The notes under the pieces were generated by a model. That model ran no database searches. It saw nothing but the letters and a program-made list of their open reading frames with translations, and was not told the origin of the DNA. The position numbers and the translations under genes are program-made. From assembly GCF_002927275.1 (NCBI RefSeq), contig NZ_PRKW01000001.1, positions 620,001 through 684,000 on the forward strand: a stretch of 64,000 bases of DNA. Reading direction: 5' to 3'. Below are positions 52,799 to 62,234 of this stretch, piece after piece; the stretch's first letter is position 1; each line of letters begins with the position of its first letter. This DNA is from Arthrobacter pityocampae (lineage in GTDB: Bacteria; Actinomycetota; Actinomycetes; Actinomycetales; Micrococcaceae).

Positions 52799-53677
52799 AT
52801 GCCCCCACGGAGTCCGTCGGCCGCCGTCCGGCGTCGACGGCGCCGGCTGCGCACCGGCGCCATGCTCGCCGCGCTGGTCGCCGTCGTCGTCGGTGGCTCC
52901 GCCGTCGCCGTCCGCCAGCTGGACGACAGCGAGGTCCTGATCCGTGAGCGGTGCAGCGCGACGGTGGGAGCGGACACCTTCGAGCTCACACCGGAGCAGG
53001 CCGGCAATGCCGCCCTCATCGCGGGCGTCGCCGTGAGCCGGGGCCTGCCGGCACGCGCGGCGTCGATCGCCATCGCCACAGCGATCCAGGAATCCCGGCT
53101 GGAGAACATCGACTACGGGGACACCGCCGGGCCGGACTCCCGGGGCCTGTTCCAGCAGCGCCCCTCGCAGGGCTGGGGGACCGAGGAGCAGATCATGACG
53201 CCCCTCTACGCGGCGGGCGCCTTCTACGACGCCCTGGTGAAGATCCCGGGGTACGAGACCCTGCCGATCACGGAGGCCGCCCAGACGGTCCAGCGCTCCG
53301 CCTACCCCACCGCGTACGCCGACCACGAGCCGGAGGGACGGGCGTTCGCCTCCGCGCTGACCGGCCAGTCCCCCGCCGCCCTGGACTGCACCCTCCGCGC
53401 CCCCTCTGCCGCCGGGGCCCCGCTCGCCGTCTCGACCGCCGCCGAGGAGGTCTTCGGTCCGCTCGGCGGGACGGTCGACGGCACCCGCCTCACCCTGGAC
53501 GCCGCGGAGACGAGGGGCTGGGCCGTCGCGCAGTGGGCGGTGGCCAACGCGTCCGCCCTGCAGATCACGTCGGTGGCGTTCTCCGGCCTCGAATGGGGCC
53601 GGGCGGACGGCGGCTGGTCCTCGGCGACGACCGAGACCGGGACGGTGACCATCACCGTCGCGGGCGTGACACCGTGA
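52799..53677 (+). CDS. Membrane-anchored lytic-transglycosylase-like protein
   Basis: 292 residues. A basic N-terminus (RRRRRRLR) and a transmembrane helix (about 20-38) point to an exported, anchored protein. The next ~130 residues resemble lysozyme-like actinobacterial proteins: AIQESRLENIDYGD with a candidate catalytic Glu98, DSRGLFQQRPSQGWG, and VQRSAYPTAYADHEPEG. The C-terminal ~80 residues are a separate unknown domain. It starts 3 nt after dapD, so it is likely cotranscribed with a cell-wall precursor gene. Activity is inferred. Confidence 0.75.
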   Translation: MPPRSPSAAVRRRRRRLRTGAMLAALVAVVVGGSAVAVRQLDDSEVLIRERCSATVGADTFELTPEQAGNAALIAGVAVSRGLPARAASIAIATAIQESRLENIDYGDTAGPDSRGLFQQRPSQGWGTEEQIMTPLYAAGAFYDALVKIPGYETLPITEAAQTVQRSAYPTAYADHEPEGRAFASALTGQSPAALDCTLRAPSAAGAPLAVSTAAEEVFGPLGGTVDGTRLTLDAAETRGWAVAQWAVANASALQITSVAFSGLEWGRADGGWSSATTETGTVTITVAGVTP

Positions 53678-53729
53678 TCACCGGCGCGGGCGTGACACCG
53701 TGATCACCGGCGCGGGGCGTGACACCGGC
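53660..53729 (+). repeat. 26-bp tandem repeat at the gene end (2.7 copies)
   Basis: The unit GCGGGCGTGACACCGTGATC begins at 53660 and 53686 and partly at 53712 (period 26). The first copy contains the stop of the transglycosylase-like gene, so its last codons (GVTP, stop) are duplicated downstream. Confidence 0.9.
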
Positions 53730-53742
53730 GCGGGGCCCGGAC

Positions 53743-54357
53743 TCAGACGAGCGCCCGGATGACGGGTTCCACATAGCTGCGGAAGGAGACCTCGTCGTCG
53801 AACAGGTCCTGGCACATCAGGAGCTTGTCCGGTTCCACCCACCAGGCGCGCTGTCCGACGAGGGGCAGCTCGACGACCTCCAGCGTGAACGGGCGGGCCG
53901 GGCGCCCCAGTTCGAGTTCGCACTCCTGGATGATCCGGGCGAGCAGGCGGTCCATGCTGTCCGCGCCCCTGGACCCCACGCGGAGGGCGTACTCGGCGCA
54001 CCGCTCCGCCGCCCATGCCATCGCGGTCCCGAAGTGCGCCCGCAGGAGGGCCTTCAGCGCGGCCATGCCGTCGAGGGCCTCGAAGTCCGGCGGAAGCGGC
54101 AGCACTGCGGCCCCGACGCGGTGTGCCAGCAGGGTGTGCCACCACGCCTCCCACTCGACGCGCAGCGTCGCCCGTCCCCCCACCCGTTTGGTCAGCTGCC
54201 GTGTCTCGGCCCTCCGCACCGCCGGCTGCAGCGGTGGGAGCGACGGCAGGCCGGTGCCCTGCAGCCCCGCGCAGTCCCTGAGGTACAGCGCCACGAGCAG
54301 CACCTCCGACGTGTCCACTGTGAAGTACGCGCTGTAGCCGGAATCGGCGGACGACAT
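53743..54357 (-). CDS. Conserved hypothetical protein
   Basis: 204 residues, no signal peptide or membrane helix. I do not recognise the family. It is mixed alpha/beta and acidic toward the end; a Trp/His-rich segment (VEWEAWWHTLLAHRV, about 70-84) and the C-terminal SYVEPVIRALV are the most distinctive parts. The start ATG 54357 has an excellent AGGAGG only 3 nt upstream; upstream frame is weak. It lies convergent with the cell-wall gene and divergent from galE. Confidence 0.65.
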   Translation of the reverse strand: MSSADSGYSAYFTVDTSEVLLVALYLRDCAGLQGTGLPSLPPLQPAVRRAETRQLTKRVGGRATLRVEWEAWWHTLLAHRVGAAVLPLPPDFEALDGMAALKALLRAHFGTAMAWAAERCAEYALRVGSRGADSMDRLLARIIQECELELGRPARPFTLEVVELPLVGQRAWWVEPDKLLMCQDLFDDEVSFRSYVEPVIRALV

Positions 54358-54448
54358 GGGCCTCCTTCGGAGCCGGTCGGGTTCACTCCTACAGTAATCC
54401 TCCGACCCCGGCGGCTCCAGAGGAACGTCCCTCCCACGGGGTTGCACC

Positions 54449-54454
54449 TAGGAT
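54449..54454 (+). promoter_or_regulatory. -10 hexamer TAGGAT of galE
   Basis: TAGGAT followed by 6 nt (GGGAGC) and GTG 54461. The GGGAG would also be a poor, close ribosome-binding site, so either mode is possible. Confidence 0.45.
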
Positions 54455-54460
54455 GGGAGC

Positions 54461-55483
54461 GTGAAAATACTCGTTACCGGTGGCAGCGGCTACATCGGCT
54501 CGCACACCGTCCTGACCCTGCTCGACCACGGCCACGACGTCGTCGTCGTCGACAACCTGCTGAACTCCACGGAGACCTCCCTCGAGCGGGTCGCGGCCCT
54601 CACCGGGCGCACGCCGACCTTCCACCGGGCCGACCTCCTCGACGAGCCACGGCTGCGTGCCATCTTCGCCGAGGAAAAGGTGGACGCCGTCATCCACTTC
54701 GCCGGGCTGAAGGCCGTCGGTGAGTCGGTGGAGAAGCCGCTCTACTACTACTCCAACAACGTGGGCGGCACCCTGAGCCTGCTGCGGGTCATGGACGACG
54801 CCGGTGTGCGGACCCTGGTCTTCAGCTCGTCGGCCACCGTCTACGGCGCGTCCGAGGAGGTGCCCCTGACGGAGAAGCTCCCCCTCGACGCCGTGAACCC
54901 CTACGGACGCACCAAGGAGCAGATCGAGGACATCCTGACGGACCTCGGTGCCGCGGATCCGCGCTGGAACATCGCACTGCTGCGGTACTTCAACCCCGTG
55001 GGCGCGCACCCCTCGGGCACCATCGGCGAGGACCCCACCGGCGTCCCCAACAACCTCCTGCCCTTCGTGGCGCAGGTGGCGGTGGGTCGCCGCGAGAAGG
55101 TCCTGGTCTTCGGCAGCGACTACCCCACCCCCGACGGCACCGGAGTCCGCGACTACATCCACGTGGTGGACCTGGCCGAGGGCCACCTCGCCGCCCTCGA
55201 CTACCTCGTCGCCCACGGCGGGGTGCACACCTGGAATCTCGGGACGGGCAACGGCTCCTCCGTCCTCGAGGTCCTCGCCGCGTTCTCCGCGGCGGTGGGC
55301 CGCGACATCCCGTACGAGTTCGCCCCCCGCCGGCCGGGCGACGCCGCGGTCAGCTACGCCGACCCGTCGTCGGCCCTCGCCGATCTCGGCTGGTCGGCGA
55401 CCCGGAGCCTCGCCGAGATGTGCGAGGACCACTGGCGCTGGCAGAAGAACAACCCGCAGGGCTACGCCCGGGCCGAGGCCTGA
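54461..55483 (+). CDS. galE: UDP-glucose 4-epimerase
   Basis: 340-residue extended SDR that interconverts UDP-glucose and UDP-galactose. NAD-binding GGSGYIG (7-13); catalytic Ser124 (SSSATVYG), Tyr148 and Lys152 (YGRTK). The GalE-specific RYFNPVGAHPSGTIGEDP and the C-terminal RRPGDAAVSYADPS are present. Supplies galactose for cell-wall or capsule polysaccharide. A hairpin follows the stop. Confidence 0.95.
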   Translation: MKILVTGGSGYIGSHTVLTLLDHGHDVVVVDNLLNSTETSLERVAALTGRTPTFHRADLLDEPRLRAIFAEEKVDAVIHFAGLKAVGESVEKPLYYYSNNVGGTLSLLRVMDDAGVRTLVFSSSATVYGASEEVPLTEKLPLDAVNPYGRTKEQIEDILTDLGAADPRWNIALLRYFNPVGAHPSGTIGEDPTGVPNNLLPFVAQVAVGRREKVLVFGSDYPTPDGTGVRDYIHVVDLAEGHLAALDYLVAHGGVHTWNLGTGNGSSVLEVLAAFSAAVGRDIPYEFAPRRPGDAAVSYADPSSALADLGWSATRSLAEMCEDHWRWQKNNPQGYARAEA

Positions 55484-55557
55484 CCGGATCCTGACCCGAC
55501 TCCCAACCGGCGGCTGGGCGCAGGACACCCGGCTCGGGCCGCACACCCGGCTCGGCG

Positions 55558-55593
55558 GCCCAGACCCGTGGGGGCGTTCCCACGGGTCTGGGC
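55558..55593 (+). terminator. Terminator hairpin downstream of galE
   Basis: 15-bp perfect arms, GCCCAGACCCGTGGG (55558-55572) and its complement (55579-55593), loop GGCGTT, 75 nt after the galE stop. The area also has short direct repeats (ACCCGGCTCGG; GCGGCGGTCGCGCCA twice at about 55600-55635). Confidence 0.82.
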
Positions 55594-55648
55594 ACCCGCC
55601 GCGGCGGTCGCGCCATTCTGCGGCGGTCGCGCCAGGCCGCACCGGATG

Positions 55649-55694
55649 ACGACGGCGGCCGCCCACCCCTGGAGGGGTGGGCGGCCGCCGTCGT
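55649..55694 (-). terminator. Terminator hairpin downstream of gltA
   Basis: 21-bp perfect arms (55649-55669 and 55674-55694) with the 4-nt loop TGGA, ending 10 nt from the gltA stop. The outer stem ACGACGGCGGC recurs in the BCCT-gene terminator. Confidence 0.9.
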
Positions 55695-55704
55695 GGTGTG
55701 GAGA

Positions 55705-56985
<1,281 letters not shown>

Positions 56986-57166
56986 TGATTCTCCTTCAGG
57001 AGCGGGAGTGCGGTCATCGCCACAAATCATCGCTTCGCACGAGGGCAGGGATCGGCCCGGGCTCAGCACATTCACGCCAAACGCTACCGTCAGCGCGCCC
57101 CCGATCACTAATCCTGCTGCCCGCCGGGGCCGGACGGCAAGGACGGATACCGCGGATCACCGCGGA

Positions 57167-58321
57167 TCAGCGCGGGGCGTCCGCGAGACGCCCCACCGCG
57201 GCCCCGATCCGCTCGTCGCTGCCCGTCAGCGCCATCCGGATGAAGCCCTCCCCGGCGTCGCCGTAGAACGTCCCCGGGCCCGCGAGGATCCCGAGCCCGG
57301 CAAGGCGGTCGATGGTGTCCCAGGTGGGGCTGCCGTTCGACGCCCACAGGTACAGGCCGGCCGCCGACCCGCTGATCGTGAAGCCTGCGGCCTCGAGGGC
57401 CGGCACGAGCAGGGCACGACGGCGGCGGTACAGGTCCTTCTGCGCGGCCACGTGGGCGTCGTCCCCGAGGGCCACCCGCATGGCCTCCTGCACGGGGTAG
57501 GGCACGATCATGCCGGCGTGCTTGCGGGAGTTGACGAGGTTCGCGATGATCGCCGGGTCCCCGGCCGTGAACGCGGCCCGGTAGCCGGCGAGGTTGGACT
57601 GCTTGCTCAGCGAGTAGACGGCCAGCAGGTTCTCGTGGGAGCCGTTGCACACCCGCGGGTCGAGGACGCTGGGCACGGGCTCACCGCCCTCCGCCGGGTC
57701 CCAGCGACCCCAGCCCAGTTCGCCGTAGCACTCGTCGGAGGCCACGACCGCGCCGAGCGAGCGGGCGTCGTCGACGATGGTCCGCAGGCCTTCGGCGTCG
57801 AGCACCTCGCCGGTCGGGTTGCCGGGCGAGTTGATCCAGACGAGACGGACCCGCGCGCGCACCTCTGCGGGCAGGTCGGCGAGGGAGTCGGCAGCCACCG
57901 CGGTGGCACCGGCGAGGTGGGCGCCGACGTCGTACGTGGGGTAGGCGACGGAGGGGCGGACGACGACGTCGCCCTCGCCCAGTCCGAGCAGCAGGGGCAG
58001 CCAGGCGACGAGCTCCTTGGAGCCGACGGTCGGCAGGATGTCCGCGGGGTCGAGCCCCGGCACTCCCCTGCGCCGCGCGAACCAGGCGCTGATCGCCGTC
58101 CGGAGCGCCACCGTGCCGTGGGTGGTCGGGTAGCCGTGCGCATCGGCGGCTCCGGCGAGCGCCGTCCGGATGAGCTGGGGCGTCGGATCCACCGGGGTGC
58201 CGATGGACAGGTCCACCAGGCCCCCGGGGTGGCGGGACGCGGTCTCCCGGTAGGGCACCAGGGCGTCCCACGGGTAGTCGGGCAGGTGCAGGCCGAACGG
58301 CGTCGGCTCCCCGGCCGTCAC
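57167..58321 (-). CDS. dapC: N-succinyl-LL-diaminopimelate aminotransferase
   Basis: 384-residue class I/II PLP aminotransferase; makes N-succinyl-diaminopimelate between the DapD and DapE steps. PLP Lys240 in SLSKQSNLAGYR; the substrate loop INSPGNPTGEV is typical. The GTG start abuts the fdxA stop with no gap, so the two are coupled. The fdxA-dapC pair is an actinobacterial hallmark and supports this identity over a general aspartate transaminase. Confidence 0.92.
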   Translation of the reverse strand: MTAGEPTPFGLHLPDYPWDALVPYRETASRHPGGLVDLSIGTPVDPTPQLIRTALAGAADAHGYPTTHGTVALRTAISAWFARRRGVPGLDPADILPTVGSKELVAWLPLLLGLGEGDVVVRPSVAYPTYDVGAHLAGATAVAADSLADLPAEVRARVRLVWINSPGNPTGEVLDAEGLRTIVDDARSLGAVVASDECYGELGWGRWDPAEGGEPVPSVLDPRVCNGSHENLLAVYSLSKQSNLAGYRAAFTAGDPAIIANLVNSRKHAGMIVPYPVQEAMRVALGDDAHVAAQKDLYRRRRALLVPALEAAGFTISGSAAGLYLWASNGSPTWDTIDRLAGLGILAGPGTFYGDAGEGFIRMALTGSDERIGAAVGRLADAPR

Positions 58322-58648
58322 CTACGCGGGCTGGTTCTGGGGCGGCAGGGCCGCGATGATGGGGTGGTCGAAGCCGGTGTTGCCGACCTTCGCCGCACCG
58401 CCGGGCGAGCCGAGGTCGTCGAAGAACTCGACGTTGGCCTTGTAGTACTCGGCCCACTGCTCGGGGGTGTCGTCCTCGTAGTAGATCGCCTCGACCGGGC
58501 ACACGGGCTCGCACGCACCGCAGTCCACGCACTCGTCGGGGTGGATGTAGAGCGACCGCTCGCCCTCATAGATGCAGTCGACAGGGCACTCCTCGATACA
58601 GGCCTTGTCCTTGACATCCACGCATGGCTGCGCGATTACGTAGGTCAC
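58322..58648 (-). CDS. fdxA: 7Fe ferredoxin
   Basis: 108 residues with the [3Fe-4S][4Fe-4S] pattern. Cys9, 17, 21 and 25 form the first group (CVDVKDKACIEECPVDC) and Cys40, 43, 46 and 50 the second (CVDCGACEPVC). The C-terminal extension ends in Asn/Gln/Pro. Acts as a one-electron carrier, for example for P450 or fatty-acid enzymes. GTG 58648 has AAGG 9 nt upstream. Confidence 0.95.
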   Translation of the reverse strand: MTYVIAQPCVDVKDKACIEECPVDCIYEGERSLYIHPDECVDCGACEPVCPVEAIYYEDDTPEQWAEYYKANVEFFDDLGSPGGAAKVGNTGFDHPIIAALPPQNQPA

Positions 58649-58781
58649 TTCCCACGCCTTTCCTTGTGAGTGGGGTCGGGCTGACGCACCCGGGGTGCGG
58701 ATCCCAGCTTAACGCAACGGCCTGCCCGGCAGGACCAGAGCCCCTGGGTCCGGGGCGGCCCCGCGATGCCGCCGCAGCGCC

Positions 58782-58787
58782 TACCCT
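58782..58787 (+). promoter_or_regulatory. -10 hexamer TACCCT of the SH3-like gene
   Basis: TACCCT lies 6 nt before GTG 58794; leaderless spacing. Confidence 0.45.
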
Positions 58788-58793
58788 TGAGGC

Positions 58794-59030
58794 GTGCAGA
58801 CTCCCGCCGCCCTCCTCGCGTCGCTCCCCCTCGCCACGCGCGTCGTCGTCCGGCGTCGCATGGGCACCGGGTTCACGGACTCGCTCGGCGAGCTCGTCGC
58901 CATCGACACCGCCACCTGCACGGTGCGCACCCGCCGGGGCGACGACGTCGTGCTCCTCGCCGACGTCACCGCGGCGCGGCCGGTACCGCCGCCACCTCCA
59001 CGCCGGGCGCCACGCAGGCCGATGGCCTAG
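58794..59030 (+). CDS. Small SH3-like domain protein
   Basis: 78 residues. The sequence TRVVVRRRMGTGFTDSLGELVAID...VRTRRGDDVVLLADVTAARPVPPPPP is what usually forms the small beta-barrel at the N-terminus of certain actinobacterial GNAT acetyltransferases, here without the acetyltransferase. It diverges from fdxA. Function unknown; a docking or nucleic-acid role is possible. Confidence 0.7.
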   Translation: MQTPAALLASLPLATRVVVRRRMGTGFTDSLGELVAIDTATCTVRTRRGDDVVLLADVTAARPVPPPPPRRAPRRPMA

Positions 59031-59071
59031 GAGCCGCACGGGCCGCTCGGGCCGAGAGCGCCCGAATCAGT

Positions 59072-59089
59072 GATTGGGACCTGCCAATC
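59072..59089. promoter_or_regulatory. Inverted repeat upstream of the ArsR-type gene
   Basis: GATTGG-GACCTG-CCAATC, perfect 6-bp arms with a 6-nt spacer, 18 nt upstream of the TACAAT hexamer. A likely autoregulatory operator. Confidence 0.45.
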
Positions 59090-59106
59090 CCACGGCCGAT
59101 CTCCCG

Positions 59107-59112
59107 TACAAT
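59107..59112 (+). promoter_or_regulatory. -10 hexamer TACAAT of the ArsR-type gene
   Basis: TACAAT followed by 6 nt and ATG 59119. This is the closest match to TATAAT in the window. Confidence 0.55.
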
Positions 59113-59118
59113 CGGCGC

Positions 59119-59613
59119 ATGGACTCAGACGAGGATCTTCAGGCGCGCGGCCGGGCGCTCAGCTCACCCGTCAGGCTCCGGATCCTGCGGCTGTGTCTGC
59201 ACCGGGCCAGGACCAACAAGGAGATCGCGGAGGCCCTGGGCCTGAACCCGGCGACGACGCTCCACCACGTCCGGACGCTGCTCGCCACGGGGTTCCTCGC
59301 CGCCGAGGACACCCGCATCGGCAACCGGGGGGCGAAGGAGATCCCGTACCGTGCCACCGGGCTGTCCTGGAACACCCGCGTGACGAATTCCGCGCCCGTC
59401 CTCGTGGAGACGTTCCTGCAGGAGATCGAGGGCCTGGAGCCGTCCGAGATCGACGTCTGGCGCGTCGGCGTCCGACTCAACGACGAGCACCGGACCGAGA
59501 TGATGGGGCGCCTCCGCGCGGTCTTCGAGGACTACGCGCGCCGCGGGCCCGACGAGGACGGGACGGCGACCTCCATCATGCTGGCCCATCACCTGGACCG
59601 CACGGCCGACTGA
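59119..59613 (+). CDS. ArsR-type winged-helix regulator
   Basis: 164 residues. The HTH covers about residues 14-80: LSSPVRLRILRLCLHRARTNKEIAEALGLNPATTLHHVRTLLATGF, then a wing. No metal-binding Cys motif is present, so a non-metal signal is likely. The C-terminal helical part may bind a ligand or dimerise. The ATG has no ribosome-binding site and lies 6 nt from TACAAT. A hairpin follows the stop. Its target is unknown; the operator-like repeat in front suggests self-control. Confidence 0.85.
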   Translation: MDSDEDLQARGRALSSPVRLRILRLCLHRARTNKEIAEALGLNPATTLHHVRTLLATGFLAAEDTRIGNRGAKEIPYRATGLSWNTRVTNSAPVLVETFLQEIEGLEPSEIDVWRVGVRLNDEHRTEMMGRLRAVFEDYARRGPDEDGTATSIMLAHHLDRTAD

Positions 59614-59640
59614 GGCCCGCGCGCCTACCGGTGCGGGCCT
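59613..59640. terminator. Short hairpin between convergent genes
   Basis: AGGCCCGC (59613-59620) pairs with GCGGGCCT (59633-59640), with a 12-nt loop. It overlaps both stop codons. Confidence 0.5.
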
Positions 59641-60097
59641 ACCGGCGCCGGAGGACGACGACGACCCCCACCACCGCGGCGAGCGTCACGACGAGCACGC
59701 CGAAGAGCCAGAGGTTCCCGGCGAGTGCCGTCCCGGGGGCGGCCGTCGACGATCCGGTCAGGATGAGCGTCTTCGCCGACCGCGAGAGCAGCGCCACGAC
59801 CCCGTAGGCGATCGCCCCGGCCACCGCCGTCATCATCACGTTCCGCGCCCACAGGCCGCACAGCAGGAACAGGCTGCCCGCGAGGACCAGGGCCGCCAGC
59901 GCCCCGACGGGGAGCGCGACCCCGCCCACGAAGACCAGGTGCGCGTGCAGCGCCGTCCCGAAGACGGCGGCTAGGATCCCAGCCGCCACGGCCCCCGCGA
60001 TCGCCACCGGGCGCCGCGCGCCGGCGGGGGACGACGCCCGGAACGACGGACGCCGGCCCTTGCCCGCGTGGGAAGGACCGGCGTCGTGGTGGGTCAT
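59639..60097 (-). CDS. Small integral membrane protein, unknown
   Basis: 152 residues with four predicted transmembrane helices (about 31-47, 52-72, 78-100 and 128-149) after a basic N-terminal region. No family recognised. It follows typA by 21 nt and could share its transcript. Start ATG 60097. Confidence 0.7.
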   Translation of the reverse strand: MTHHDAGPSHAGKGRRPSFRASSPAGARRPVAIAGAVAAGILAAVFGTALHAHLVFVGGVALPVGALAALVLAGSLFLLCGLWARNVMMTAVAGAIAYGVVALLSRSAKTLILTGSSTAAPGTALAGNLWLFGVLVVTLAAVVGVVVVLRRR

Positions 60098-60118
60098 GGT
60101 GCTGACGTACCGTCGGGG

Positions 60119-62035
60119 CTAGGCCCGGGCGCGCGAACGCGAGGCGCGCATGCGCTCGTTGGCGTCGAGGATGACCTTACGGATGCGGATGGACTCCGGG
60201 GTGACCTCGACGCACTCGTCCTCACGGGCGAACTCGAGGGACTCCTCGAGGGTGAGGTTGCGCGGCGGGGTCAGGTTCTCGAAGGTGTCGGAGGAAGCCG
60301 CACGCATGTTGGTGAGCTTCTTCTCCTTCGTGATGTTCACGTCCATGTCGTCGGCGCGGGAGTTCTCCCCGACGATCATGCCCTCGTACACCTCGGAGGT
60401 GGGCTGCACGAAGAAGGAGCCGCGCTCCTGCAGGTTGATCATCGCGAACGGGGTGACGACGCCGGAGCGGTCGGCGATCATCGAGCCGTTGGTGCGGTAC
60501 TCGATGTCACCGGCCCACGGCTCGTAGCCCTCTGAGATCGAGGCGGCGATGCCGGCGCCGCGCGTGTCGGTCAGGAAGCGGGTACGGAACCCGATCAGGC
60601 CGCGCGCCGGGACGATGAACTCCATACGGACCCAGCCGGTGCCGTGGTTCGCCATGTTGGTCATGCGGCCCTTGCGGGCGGCCATGAGCTGCGTGACCCC
60701 GCCGAGGTACTCCTCGGGGACGTCGATGGTCATGTGTTCCATCGGCTCGTGGATCTTGCCGTCGATGGTCTTCGTGACCACCTGCGGCTTGCCGACGGTC
60801 AGCTCGAAGCCCTCACGCCGCATCTGCTCCACGAGGATGGCGAGTGCCAGCTCACCGCGGCCCTGGACCTCCCAGGCGTCCGGGCGGGCGGTGGGGAGGA
60901 CGCGGAGCGAGACGTTGCCGATGAGCTCCTTGTCGAGGCGGTCCTTGACCTGGCGCGCGGTGACCTTGGCGCCCTTGACCTTGCCGGCGAGCGGCGAGGT
61001 GTTGATACCGATGGTGACGGAGATCGCGGGGTCGTCGACCGTGATCAGCGGCAGGGGCTGCGGGTTGTCGACGTCGGTGAGCGTCTCGCCGATGGTGATG
61101 CCCTCGATACCGGCGACGGCGACGATCTCGCCGGGGCCGGCGGAGTCGGTGGGTACGCGATCCAGCGCCTTGGTGGCGAGGAGCTCGGTGATCTTGACGG
61201 TCTTGAGCTCACCGTTCTGGCGGGCCCAGGCGACCTGCTGGCCCTTGCGCAGCGTGCCGTTGAAGATACGCAGCAGCGCGAGGCGGCCGAGGAACGGCGA
61301 GGCGTCGAGGTTGGTGACGTGCGCCTGCAGGACGCCGTCGGGGTTGTAGCGGGGCGCCGGGATATGGTCGATGATCGTCTTGAACAGCGGTTCCAGGTTG
61401 TCGTTCGCCGGCGCCGTGCCGTCGGCCGGCTGCTCGATCGAGGCGGCACCGACGCGCGCCGCGGCGTAGACGACGGGCACGTTCAGGATCAGGTCGAGAT
61501 CGAGGTCGGGGACCTCGTCGGCGAGGTCGGACGCGAGGCCGAGGAGGAGGTCCATCGACTCGCTGACGACCTCCTCGATGCGGGAGTCGGGGCGGTCGGT
61601 CTTGTTGACCAGCAGGATCACGGGGAGCTTGGCCGCGAGGGCCTTGCGGAGCACGAAGCGCGTCTGGGGCAGGGGGCCCTCGGACGCGTCGACGAGGAGG
61701 ACGACGCCGTCGACCATGGACAGGCCGCGCTCCACCTCGCCGCCGAAGTCGGCGTGGCCCGGGGTGTCGATGACGTTGATGGTGATGGTCTCGCCGTTGG
61801 CGGAGGGGCCGTCGTAGAACACCGTGGTGTTCTTCGCGAGGATGGTGATGCCCTTCTCGCGCTCGAGGTCGCCGGAGTCCATGACGCGGTCGGCGACGTC
61901 GCCGTGCGCAGCGAACGAGTTGGTCTGCTTCAGCATGGCGTCGACCAGGGTGGTCTTTCCGTGGTCAACGTGGGCCACGATGGCTACGTTGCGGAGGTCG
62001 CTGCGAACAGCGGTGTTGCCTGTGGTTTCAGACAT
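60119..62035 (-). CDS. typA: Ribosome-associated GTPase TypA/BipA
   Basis: 638-residue translational GTPase. G1 AHVDHGKT (21-28), the switch/G3 DTPGHADF, G4 NKTD; then domains II, III and V and the TypA-specific C-terminal domain, where GIGINTSPLAGKVKG-type and EPMEHMTIDVPEEYLGG blocks are typical. It aids 50S assembly and stress or cold adaptation. The TAGATA at 62055-62060 (minus strand) is a possible -10, leaving a leader of about 15 nt. The gene is adjacent to a BCCT transporter on the same strand. Confidence 0.96.
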   Translation of the reverse strand: MSETTGNTAVRSDLRNVAIVAHVDHGKTTLVDAMLKQTNSFAAHGDVADRVMDSGDLEREKGITILAKNTTVFYDGPSANGETITINVIDTPGHADFGGEVERGLSMVDGVVLLVDASEGPLPQTRFVLRKALAAKLPVILLVNKTDRPDSRIEEVVSESMDLLLGLASDLADEVPDLDLDLILNVPVVYAAARVGAASIEQPADGTAPANDNLEPLFKTIIDHIPAPRYNPDGVLQAHVTNLDASPFLGRLALLRIFNGTLRKGQQVAWARQNGELKTVKITELLATKALDRVPTDSAGPGEIVAVAGIEGITIGETLTDVDNPQPLPLITVDDPAISVTIGINTSPLAGKVKGAKVTARQVKDRLDKELIGNVSLRVLPTARPDAWEVQGRGELALAILVEQMRREGFELTVGKPQVVTKTIDGKIHEPMEHMTIDVPEEYLGGVTQLMAARKGRMTNMANHGTGWVRMEFIVPARGLIGFRTRFLTDTRGAGIAASISEGYEPWAGDIEYRTNGSMIADRSGVVTPFAMINLQERGSFFVQPTSEVYEGMIVGENSRADDMDVNITKEKKLTNMRAASSDTFENLTPPRNLTLEESLEFAREDECVEVTPESIRIRKVILDANERMRASRSRARA

Positions 62036-62171
62036 GCGTTATTACTCAATTCGGTATCTACTGCGGGGAAAATGACGGCGGCTGCAATGCACGCCCTCTT
62101 ACCAGTCTAGGGGACGCGGCAAAAACAGACCTAATGCGCCCTGTCGACCGGCGCCCGGGGAGGCTGCGCAT

Positions 62172-62214
62172 ACGACGGCGGCGGCCCTCCCGAGGGGAAG
62201 GCCGCCGCCGTCGT
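62172..62214 (-). terminator. Terminator hairpin downstream of the BCCT gene
   Basis: 15-bp perfect arms, ACGACGGCGGCGGCC (62172-62186) and its complement (62200-62214), with a partly paired loop, 20 nt after the stop at 62235. It shares its outer stem with the gltA terminator. Confidence 0.88.
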
Positions 62215-62234
62215 GCGTGGATCGCGGGACGTGG

